In this document: in pieces, positions 1 through 4,554 of the stretch
Position numbering within the stretch: the stretch's first letter is position 1
Layout of the letters: each line of letters opens with the position of its first letter
From: CAYNYF01 sp964401385
GTDB lineage: Bacteria; Planctomycetota; Phycisphaerae; SM23-33
Direction: 5' to 3'
Length of the DNA stretch: 5,199 bases
Assembly: GCA_964401385.1 (NCBI GenBank)
Contig: CAYNYF010000134.1
Span: 1-5,199, forward strand
The notes under the pieces: model-generated
Database searches by the model: none
Seen by the model: only the letters and a program-made list of their open reading frames with translations
What the model was told of the DNA's origin: nothing
Made by a program: the position numbers and the translations under genes

Positions 1-199
1 GGGGCAAAGAAAGGCGCCCCTGCCGGGGCTACCCATGGAACTGGGGATAAGTCAGGGATGCTTTCCGGCCGGCGAAAAGGCGGCCGGGCGCGCAGGCGAA
101 AGGTCACATGCGCCAGGCGAGAGTCAGCGGCCCGCAGCGACCCTTCCCGTCGCCGGGCCTCCGCTGTCACCTCTCACCTCTGACCTCTCGGGCCCGTGC
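1..199. other. Noncoding leader region upstream of the amidohydrolase gene
   Basis: No gene is supported here. The reading frame of the downstream amidohydrolase stays open back to an ATG at 35, but the residues it would add are a low-complexity mix rich in Ala, Gly, Pro and Arg, with no recognisable domain and no ribosome binding site at 35. The first 30 bases hold a small GC-rich stem (GCCCC at 16-20, TGCC loop, GGGGC at 25-29) with no T tract, which could be the remnant of a terminator for a gene left of the window. A three-copy heptamer at 167-187 is listed separately. Confidence 0.6.
167..187. repeat. Three tandem 7-bp units, TSACCTC
   Basis: TCACCTC, TCACCTC and TGACCTC follow one another without a gap; the third copy differs at one base. 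The array ends 12 bp before the proposed -35 box of the amidohydrolase promoter. It shares the 7-nt period, but not the sequence, of the large heptamer element at 2466-2730. Function is unknown. It could be a simple slippage repeat or an upstream binding site with repeated half-sites. Confidence 0.7.
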
Positions 200-228
200 T
201 TGACGCACCGCCCGCCCTGGGCGATAGT
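200..228 (+). promoter_or_regulatory. Candidate sigma70-like promoter of the amidohydrolase gene
   Basis: TTGACG at 200-205 matches five of six bases of the -35 consensus. After a 17-bp spacer, GATAGT at 223-228 matches four of six bases of the -10 consensus. Transcription would start near 235, giving a leader of about 22 nt that contains the ribosome binding site. This short leader also supports the ATG at 257 as the start. The promoter is predicted from sequence only. Confidence 0.5.
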
Positions 229-243
229 CATACCTCTTTTAGG

Positions 244-250
244 AAAGGAG
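244..250 (+). promoter_or_regulatory. Ribosome binding site that fixes the start at 257
   Basis: AAAGGAG is a strong Shine-Dalgarno sequence placed 6 nt before the ATG at 257. It decides between this start and the in-frame ATG at 35, which lacks such a site. Confidence 0.85.
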
Positions 251-256
251 CCGGAC

Positions 257-1555
257 ATGCCCACAGGCAAGACGTACGAGGCCCTCCGGGCCGACGTCGA
301 GAAGATCCCCGTCATCGACACCCACGAGCACTTCAGGGGCCCGGACTCCCAGGAGGCGCAGAAGGAGCCCATCAAATCGGTGACCTCCGGCTACGTTCAC
401 AGCGACATCATGTCCGCGGCCGGGGAGGAAGCGGCCGCGATGCTGCAAAACGGGGAAATTCCCACCGAAAAGAAGTGGCCCGTCTTCCAGCGGGCCTGGG
501 CAAAGATGGAGCACACCGCCTACGCCCGCGTGACCAAGCTCATCCTCAAGAACGAGTACGGCCTGGAGGAGATCTCGCTGGAGGCCATGAAGGGCCTCGC
601 CGGCAGGCTGCTGAACCTCCGCGACAAGAAGGCCTTCGAGGCGATGATGGACCGCTACGGCATCCGTTGCTGCCTGGCGAACGTCTGGCTGGACTGGAAG
701 AAGTTCCTGTCCGGCGAGGCATCGCTCCACGAGCGGATGCGGGTGCTGATCGGCCTGCCGGAGCTGCACGCGGTGCGGACTTTTGAGGGCGTTCAGCGCG
801 TCGCCGGCTACATCGGCCGGAAGGTCACCTGCCTGGACGAGTACGCCGCCTGCCTGCGCGAGTTCTGCACGCGGATGAAGGCCCGCGGGGCGGTGGGAAT
901 GAAGGACCAGTCGGCCTACGGCCGGATCATCGCCTACGAAAGCGGCGGGCGAGCCGAGGCCGAGAAGCTCTTCGGCTTTATCATGGACGACCCGCGGCGG
1001 TCGATCGGCTACCCGGCGGGAAAGCCCCTGGACGATTGGATCTTCCACGAGCTGATGCGGATCGCCCGCGACCTGGAGCTGCCCGTGCAAATTCACACCG
1101 GCCACATGGCCGGAATCCGCAACGACGTGACCAAGACCAACGCCGCCCACTTCCGGTCGGTGCTGGAGCTGCACCGCGACGTTAAGTTCGACCTGTTCCA
1201 CGGCAACTGGCCCTACGCCGGCGACTGGCTGTTCCTGGGCAAGAACTACCCCAACGTCGCCCTGGACTGCTGCTGGCTGCACGTCATCGACCCGCGCTAC
1301 GCCCGGCGGGTGCTGGCCGACGCCGTCTCGGCCGTGCCCCACTCCAAGATCCACGGCTTCGGCGGCGACTACGGGGCCCTGGAGTTCGCCTGCGGGCACC
1401 TGGTGATCGCCCGCGACAACATCGCCGCCGCCCTTGCCGAGATGGTGGACGACGGCTGGATCGGCATGGACGAGGCCCGGCAGGTGGCGGCCGACTGGCT
1501 GTTCAACAACCCCAACGAGTTCTTCACGCTGGGCTTTGAGCCGGTGAGCGTTTAG
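257..1555 (+). CDS. Amidohydrolase family protein (amidohydrolase 2 / uronate isomerase-like metal-dependent TIM barrel)
   Basis: The product is 432 residues, a usual length for this superfamily. The amino end carries the strand-1 metal motif D-T-H-E-H (His23, His25). Later elements fit the family: K216 in the segment G-M-K-D-Q-S-A-Y, H280 and H283 in Q-I-H-T-G-H, H315 in L-F-H-G-N-W, and D371 in F-G-G-D-Y-G, the likely strand-8 aspartate. The carboxy end (D-W-L-F-N-N-P-N-E-F-F) is typical of amidohydrolase 2 proteins. The H-x-H, Lys, His, His, Asp order points to an intact metal site and a cytoplasmic hydrolase, decarboxylase or isomerase; no signal peptide is seen. The middle part (about residues 75-120, K-x-x-H-T-x-Y followed by a Y-G-L segment) recalls uronate isomerase, but I would not call it UxaC. 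The substrate is unknown. The start is set by the AAAGGAG site at 244-250. It converges on the isomerase gene, 80 bp away. Confidence 0.88.
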   Translation: MPTGKTYEALRADVEKIPVIDTHEHFRGPDSQEAQKEPIKSVTSGYVHSDIMSAAGEEAAAMLQNGEIPTEKKWPVFQRAWAKMEHTAYARVTKLILKNEYGLEEISLEAMKGLAGRLLNLRDKKAFEAMMDRYGIRCCLANVWLDWKKFLSGEASLHERMRVLIGLPELHAVRTFEGVQRVAGYIGRKVTCLDEYAACLREFCTRMKARGAVGMKDQSAYGRIIAYESGGRAEAEKLFGFIMDDPRRSIGYPAGKPLDDWIFHELMRIARDLELPVQIHTGHMAGIRNDVTKTNAAHFRSVLELHRDVKFDLFHGNWPYAGDWLFLGKNYPNVALDCCWLHVIDPRYARRVLADAVSAVPHSKIHGFGGDYGALEFACGHLVIARDNIAAALAEMVDDGWIGMDEARQVAADWLFNNPNEFFTLGFEPVSV

Positions 1556-1559
1556 ACGC

Positions 1560-1620
1560 CGCGGCCGTGGTCTGCTGCGGGCTGGGGATGGCGACCAAGG
1601 AAGCGATGACCACGCCCGCG
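1560..1620. terminator. Possible bidirectional terminator stem between convergent genes
   Basis: Positions 1560-1572 pair with 1608-1620 over 13 bp with a single C-C mismatch, enclosing a 35-nt loop. The stem begins 5 bp after the stop of the amidohydrolase gene and lies 15 bp beyond the stop of the opposing isomerase gene, where a shared terminator would be expected. There is no T tract on either side and the loop is long, so a classical intrinsic terminator is not shown. The structure could act as an RNA 3' end barrier or be incidental in GC-rich DNA. Confidence 0.35.
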
Positions 1621-1635
1621 CCAAAGGGCTGACCG

Positions 1636-2400
1636 CTACAGGCTGCGCAGGAACTTCACGGCCTGGACGATGTCGGCCAGGGGGTCGTCGCCGGCCTCGC
1701 GCTCGATGGTGTGGAAGCCGTCGTATCCCAACTCGGCCATCAAGGCCAGGTATTCGGGGAAGTTCACGTCGCCGTCGCCCAGGGCGACCTCCCCGTCGCC
1801 TTTCTTGCCGTCCTTGGCGTGGGCGTGGACGATGTACTTCGCCAGGTCGCGGGCCGACTGCATGTGATCGTAGCCGCGCATGACCAGGTTGGCGGGGTCG
1901 AAATTGGCGCCGATGCCGCCGCCGACGGTATCCAGCAGCTTCGCCAGCACCGCCCCCGGCTCCGGGCCGGTCTCGGTGGCGAAGGTCACGCCCTGTTTGG
2001 CGGCGTAGCCGGCGACGTCGTCCAGCATCTTCCGCATGGGGTCGCACACCTTCGGGTCCAAGTCCGGCGGAACGGTGCCGATGTGGGTGGTGACGATCTT
2101 CGTGCCCAGGTCGAGGGCCTGATCGACCGCGGCCCGGAGCTTGCCCGCGATCTCCGGCGCCCGCGGGTCGGCCAGCGACATGCCGAAGTCGGCGCAGGTG
2201 GCCGAGAGGACCAGCCCGCGCGCTTCGTAGGCCTTGCGGAACTCGGCCCGAGCGGCCGGCGGCATGTTCTCGGCCAGCATGCTGCCCTTGGTCACGTAAA
2301 TCTGAAATCCCTCCACGCCCAGCTCGACGCACTTGTCCATCGCCGATTCCAGGGGCAGACCCATGTTGTCCAGAAAAACGCCGATCTTGATGTTGCCCAT
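1636..2400 (-). CDS. Sugar phosphate isomerase/epimerase family TIM-barrel protein
   Basis: This 254-residue protein has the size and motif order of the AP-endonuclease-2-like TIM barrel family (xylose isomerase-like, PF01261), which includes sugar isomerases and epimerases. Visible elements are T-T-H-I-G-T at 104-109, E143 in A-T-E-T-G, D168 and N171 in N-F-D-P-A-N, H192 and H194 in V-H-A-H-A-K-D, and E233 in T-I-E-R-E. E143, D168, H194 and E233 match the usual Glu/Asp/His/Glu divalent metal set. It should be a soluble metal-dependent enzyme interconverting a sugar or related keto compound; the substrate cannot be told. The ATG at 2400 is preceded on the minus strand by AAGAGGA with a 6-nt spacer. 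A 41-codon upstream extension is open but runs into the repeat element and is not believed. The URO-D-like gene lies upstream in the same direction, 346 bp away. No convincing promoter was found just upstream; the best (TTTGGA, 17 bp, TACGAT) is poor and overlaps the repeat edge. Confidence 0.88.
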   Translation of the reverse strand: MGNIKIGVFLDNMGLPLESAMDKCVELGVEGFQIYVTKGSMLAENMPPAARAEFRKAYEARGLVLSATCADFGMSLADPRAPEIAGKLRAAVDQALDLGTKIVTTHIGTVPPDLDPKVCDPMRKMLDDVAGYAAKQGVTFATETGPEPGAVLAKLLDTVGGGIGANFDPANLVMRGYDHMQSARDLAKYIVHAHAKDGKKGDGEVALGDGDVNFPEYLALMAELGYDGFHTIEREAGDDPLADIVQAVKFLRSL

Positions 2401-2406
2401 TGTTCG

Positions 2407-2413
2407 TCCTCTT
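2407..2413 (-). promoter_or_regulatory. Ribosome binding site of the isomerase gene
   Basis: Read on the minus strand, AAGAGGA lies 6 nt before the ATG at 2400. It selects this start over the in-frame codons further upstream, which lie inside the heptamer repeats. Confidence 0.75.
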
Positions 2414-2465
2414 AGCTTGTCATGCTCCAGCTTGGCACAGGAAGCATCGTAAGGGAAGACGCCTA

Positions 2466-2730
2466 AGCTCCAAAGAGCAAATCTCAAATCACAAACAAGC
2501 TCCAAAGGTGAAACAAGCTCCAAATGTCAAATCACAAATCACAAGCAACCTCCAAATTCCAAATCTCCAGCAAACTTCAAACAGCAAATCTCAAACCTCG
2601 GCCGGATTCCAGATCCTAGCGGCTGGAATAAACGCAAGCTCGCGTCGCCGTGCTCGAACCGTTTTTGCTTTTTGGAGCTTGTTATTTGGAATTTGTTTGA
2701 GATTTGGTGTTTGAGATTTGGGATTTTCTG
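2466..2730. repeat. Inverted pair of imperfect heptamer arrays flanking a GC-rich core
   Basis: The left arm (about 2466-2596) is built on the plus strand from imperfect 7-nt units such as AAATCTC, AAATCAC, AAATTCC and AAATGTC, broken by 11-nt units of the form AAACAAGCTCC. The right arm (about 2663-2727) holds the same unit types on the minus strand, so the arms face each other. Exact inverted matches include a 13-mer (AACAAGCTCCAAA at 2494-2506 and 2512-2524 against 2671-2683) and a 12-mer (CAAATCTCAAAC at 2585-2596 against 2695-2706 and 2709-2720). The arms are strikingly AT-rich, while the core at 2597-2662 and the flanking genes are GC-rich. The block fills most of the 346-bp gap between two minus-strand genes. 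No target-site duplication or transposase is visible. It could fold into a long imperfect hairpin in DNA or RNA. Confidence 0.8.
2606..2629. repeat. Short stem-loop inside the core of the heptamer element
   Basis: ATTCCAG at 2606-2612 and CTGGAAT at 2623-2629 are perfect 7-bp inverted repeats around a 10-nt loop. The stem lies in the GC-rich core between the two heptamer arms, so it would be nested within the larger inverted structure. There is no T tract and no sign of coding. It may be a conserved core hairpin of the element, which one copy cannot show. Confidence 0.5.
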
Positions 2731-2746
2731 TTCGAAGTTTTCGCAG

Positions 2747-3751
2747 CTATTTCCAGCCGCGCTTCCACGGGTCCAGTTCGCGGAAGGCCTCCAGCATCAT
2801 CCGCTTGGCCTCGGGCCTGGCCCCGATGGCGGCGTGGTCGCCATAGTCGCCGAGGACGAAGCCCCCGGCCGGAGTGCCCCAGGTTCTCATCAGTTGCTCG
2901 GCCTCGGCGCGGATCTCGGCCGGGTCGCCCTTGGGCAGCGTCTTCTGGATGTCGCAGAGCGTGGCAAAGCATATCCTGCCGGCGAACTGGCGGCCGATGG
3001 CCTCGATGCCGTTGGTGCGGGGCTGCTGCATGTTGATCGTGTCCAGGCCGGCCTCGATCAGACCCGGCAGGGCCTTGTTGATCTTCCCGCAGGAGTGCAT
3101 GTTCACCCGCCAGCCGCAGGCGTGAATGGCCGCGAACAGCTTCTGGTAACGCGGGAAGAAGAACCGCCGCCAAAGCCGCGGCGAGATCTGCAAATCCGCC
3201 TGCGTGCCCCAATCCTCGGTGAAGCCGAACTCGTCGATGGCGTCGCCGCAGATCCGGTGCATGTTGCGGACGATGCCGAGGTCGTATTCCAGGATCCTGT
3301 CGGCCATCTCGTGCAGGCCGGGGGTGTCGTCGACGAGATCCATCATGCAGTTCTCGAAGCCGTGCAGGGAGTGCATCCGCTCCCACAGGATCATGAAGAT
3401 GCCGGTCTGGCAGTACTTGTCGCGGCGGAGAGGGTCGGCGGTCAGCCCGGCAAGCTCGGCCGGGACGTCCTCATACCGCCGCGGGTCGTCCGCGTCCGGC
3501 CAGGGGAACTCCTTGATGCGATCGAGGTTTTCCAGCGGGTGGCCTTTGACCTGGCCCATGTTGGGCGTGTCGGTCTTTTCCCAGACGCAGAGCCACTCGT
3601 CGACGTCGTCGCGGCCCTCGGCCGCCGGTGGCTTGACGGTCTTGTAGCGGATGTGGGTGAAATCGTCGAACTCGTCGCCATAGCCGGCGATGGGCAGCCG
3701 CGGGGGGCTGCGAAACTCGACGGCGCGGGTGACGACCTCCTTCGGCGTCAT
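2747..3751 (-). CDS. Uroporphyrinogen decarboxylase-like (URO-D superfamily) protein, not HemE
   Basis: The product is 334 residues, as expected for the URO-D/MtaA superfamily of TIM barrels. Characteristic pieces are E-D-W-G-T-Q at 179-184, the I-S-P-R-L-W-R-R-F-F-F-P-R-Y segment at 189-202, N-M-H-S-C-G-K-I at 217-224, N-M-Q-Q-P at 240-244, C266 in T-L-C-D-I, and G-G-F-V-L-G at 296-301. H219 and C221 in the H-S-C-G motif are the likely zinc or cofactor ligands seen in methyltransferase-like branches. The amino-terminal P-x-W-x-M-R-Q-A-G-R-Y signature of true HemE is absent, so haem synthesis is unlikely. Many paralogues of this type in planctomycetes and Lentisphaerae have no assigned reaction; corrinoid-linked methyl transfer or a lyase or decarboxylase role are options. 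The ATG at 3751 follows an AGGAG (minus strand, 3761-3765) with a 9-nt spacer. It precedes the isomerase gene in the same direction, separated by the repeat element. Confidence 0.87.
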   Translation of the reverse strand: MTPKEVVTRAVEFRSPPRLPIAGYGDEFDDFTHIRYKTVKPPAAEGRDDVDEWLCVWEKTDTPNMGQVKGHPLENLDRIKEFPWPDADDPRRYEDVPAELAGLTADPLRRDKYCQTGIFMILWERMHSLHGFENCMMDLVDDTPGLHEMADRILEYDLGIVRNMHRICGDAIDEFGFTEDWGTQADLQISPRLWRRFFFPRYQKLFAAIHACGWRVNMHSCGKINKALPGLIEAGLDTINMQQPRTNGIEAIGRQFAGRICFATLCDIQKTLPKGDPAEIRAEAEQLMRTWGTPAGGFVLGDYGDHAAIGARPEAKRMMLEAFRELDPWKRGWK

Positions 3752-3781
3752 GAAGGATAGCTCCTGCCTGGGACCGGGACG

Positions 3782-3791
3782 TTCGGCCGAA
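3782..3791. promoter_or_regulatory. Perfect 10-bp palindrome at the promoter of the URO-D-like gene
   Basis: TTCGGCCGAA is a perfect palindrome that touches the proposed -10 box (3791-3796) and covers the expected transcription start near 3784. That is where a repressor would block initiation. The site is short and GC-rich, so chance is a real alternative. Confidence 0.25.
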
Positions 3792-3819
3792 GGTTAGCCC
3801 GTCCCGCCGGCCCCGTCAA
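3791..3819 (-). promoter_or_regulatory. Weak candidate promoter of the URO-D-like gene
   Basis: On the minus strand, TTGACG (3819-3814) lies 17 bp before TAACCT (3796-3791). The -35 box matches five of six consensus bases but the -10 only three of six. A start near 3784 would give a leader of about 33 nt. The -35 hexamer is the same as in the other two promoters proposed in this window. Confidence 0.3.
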
Positions 3820-3860
3820 TTCTGCCGTTGGGCCGCGTGCCACGGGCGCCACGGCTTGCT

Positions 3861-3873
3861 TGTCAGGCTGACA
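3861..3873. promoter_or_regulatory. Possible operator, TGTCAG-G-CTGACA
   Basis: This is a perfect 6-bp inverted repeat around one central base, located about 42 bp upstream of the -35 box proposed for the URO-D-like gene and 29 bp beyond the stop of the lipoprotein gene. The one-base centre is too tight for a good RNA hairpin, so a DNA site for a dimeric regulator is the better reading. The TGT...ACA shape resembles GntR-type sites only loosely. No regulator gene is in the window. Confidence 0.25.
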
Positions 3874-3901
3874 GTTGAGGGTTGACGGTCGCCGGCGGGC
3901 G

Positions 3902-4444
3902 CTACTGCCCGGCCACGAAGACGCGCTGGTCGAACATCCTGGGCGTGAAGCGGCTCTCGAACACGGCCAGCAGGACGAACTTGCTCCCGATGGGGATGGA
4001 TTCGCCCCAGCCCAGCTTGAACTGGTAGGTCCGGGTGATGCTGTTCCAGTGGCTGCGGTTGTCCTTGACGTCTTCGACGGCGACGTTCCAGAGGGCCACG
4101 CGGGCGCCCTTTTCGTCCGGGTTGTTGGGCTGGTGGCGAAACAACTCGAAGCGAAACCGGCCGAAGGCCTTGCTGGCGTCGCCGTAGCCGTCGATGGCCT
4201 CGATCCGCAGGTCGATGCCGGTGATGCCGCCGGCCTCGCTGAAGACGCGCGTGCCGGTGAAGGGATGAATGCGGACGGCCTTCGGCAGCAGCACCTCCAG
4301 CGGGTGGGGCACCTTGACGGCCCCCGGGCCGGTGGTGGGCGTCCCGAAGACGCCGCCGGCTTCGTTCCCGCAGCCGAGGAGTGTCGTCCCCGCCAGCAGG
4401 GCCGCGGCCAAGGCGAGCTTGGCAACTCCGTTAAGGTCGCTCAC
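3902..4444 (-). CDS. Small predicted lipoprotein of unknown function, GTG start
   Basis: I do not recognise the family. From a GTG at 4444 the product is 180 residues. It opens with a lipoprotein signal: Lys9, a hydrophobic stretch at residues 10-23, and a lipobox L-L-G-C ending at Cys25, after which a short Gly/Thr-rich linker precedes the body. The body (about 40-180) alternates hydrophobic and charged residues in a way that suggests a beta-sandwich, for example the segment around G-I-D-L-R-I-E-A-I. It has a conserved-looking W-N-S-I-T-R-T-Y-Q-F patch and no catalytic motif. The protein is expected to be anchored to a membrane facing the periplasm. The GTG is chosen because AGGGAGA (4456-4450) sits 6 nt before it, whereas the in-frame ATG at 4474 has no ribosome binding site and would put ten extra polar residues (including three Arg and two Cys) before the signal. 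It has its own promoter at 4500-4529. Confidence 0.72.
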   Translation of the reverse strand: MSDLNGVAKLALAAALLAGTTLLGCGNEAGGVFGTPTTGPGAVKVPHPLEVLLPKAVRIHPFTGTRVFSEAGGITGIDLRIEAIDGYGDASKAFGRFRFELFRHQPNNPDEKGARVALWNVAVEDVKDNRSHWNSITRTYQFKLGWGESIPIGSKFVLLAVFESRFTPRMFDQRVFVAGQ

Positions 4445-4449
4445 GATCG

Positions 4450-4456
4450 TCTCCCT
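4450..4456 (-). promoter_or_regulatory. Ribosome binding site that selects the GTG start at 4444
   Basis: Minus-strand AGGGAGA is separated by about 6 nt from the GTG at 4444. It is the reason for preferring this start over the ATG at 4474. Confidence 0.7.
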
Positions 4457-4499
4457 ACACGAGCACCGGCGCATGGGCGCACGGTGTTATGGCGGGTCA

Positions 4500-4529
4500 A
4501 TTGTAGACTTGCCCGGGCGAGACCGTCAA
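4500..4529 (-). promoter_or_regulatory. Good sigma70-like promoter of the lipoprotein gene
   Basis: On the minus strand TTGACG (4529-4524) is followed after 18 bp by TACAAT (4505-4500); each hexamer matches five of six consensus bases. The start would fall near 4493, giving a leader of about 49 nt to the GTG. The spacer contains the palindrome GCCCGGGC (4511-4518), which may be chance. The promoter lies in the 110-bp gap after the PEP-CTERM gene, so the lipoprotein gene can be transcribed independently. Confidence 0.6.
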
Positions 4530-4554
4530 GACCATGCAGACGTCCGGTCCCTGC

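Noticed and set aside
1..34. Intrinsic terminator at the left edge
   Set aside because: The GCCCC/GGGGC stem is only 5 bp and is not followed by a T tract; too little upstream sequence is present to judge.
35..256. Amino-terminal extension of the amidohydrolase to the ATG at 35
   Set aside because: The added 74 residues are low-complexity and family-unlike, and the strong ribosome binding site and promoter sit just before 257.
239..2332. Very long minus-strand open frame (697 codons) opposite the amidohydrolase and part of the isomerase gene
   Set aside because: It is antisense to one well-supported gene and out of frame with another. Its product is rich in Arg, Gly, Val and His, as expected of a shadow frame in GC-rich DNA.
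2401..2523. Amino-terminal extension of the isomerase gene by 41 codons
   Set aside because: It would be encoded partly by the heptamer repeats, and AAGAGGA sits at the right distance before the ATG at 2400, where the family's usual first strand begins.
2400..2714. Plus-strand open frame of 104 codons across the repeat element
   Set aside because: Its product is a low-complexity translation of the heptamers (Gln/Asn/Ser/Lys-rich, then Phe/Leu/Trp-rich), has no ribosome binding site and spans both inverted arms.
2466..2730. CRISPR array
   Set aside because: Units are 7 and 11 nt, imperfect and contiguous, with no spacers of constant length and no cas gene.
2466..2730. Insertion sequence
   Set aside because: No transposase reading frame fits between the arms and no flanking target duplication could be seen; only a nonautonomous element remains possible.
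2672..3760. Plus-strand open frame of 362 codons antisense to the URO-D-like gene
   Set aside because: The minus-strand frame has clear URO-D family motifs; this one has a biased composition and begins in the repeat arm.
3839..3854. Direct repeat GCCACGG twice, 9 bp apart
   Set aside because: It is too short and GC-rich to separate from chance, with no link to a promoter element.
4445..4474. ATG at 4474 as start of the lipoprotein
   Set aside because: There is no ribosome binding site before it, and the ten extra residues would precede a complete lipoprotein signal; GTG at 4444 has a good site.
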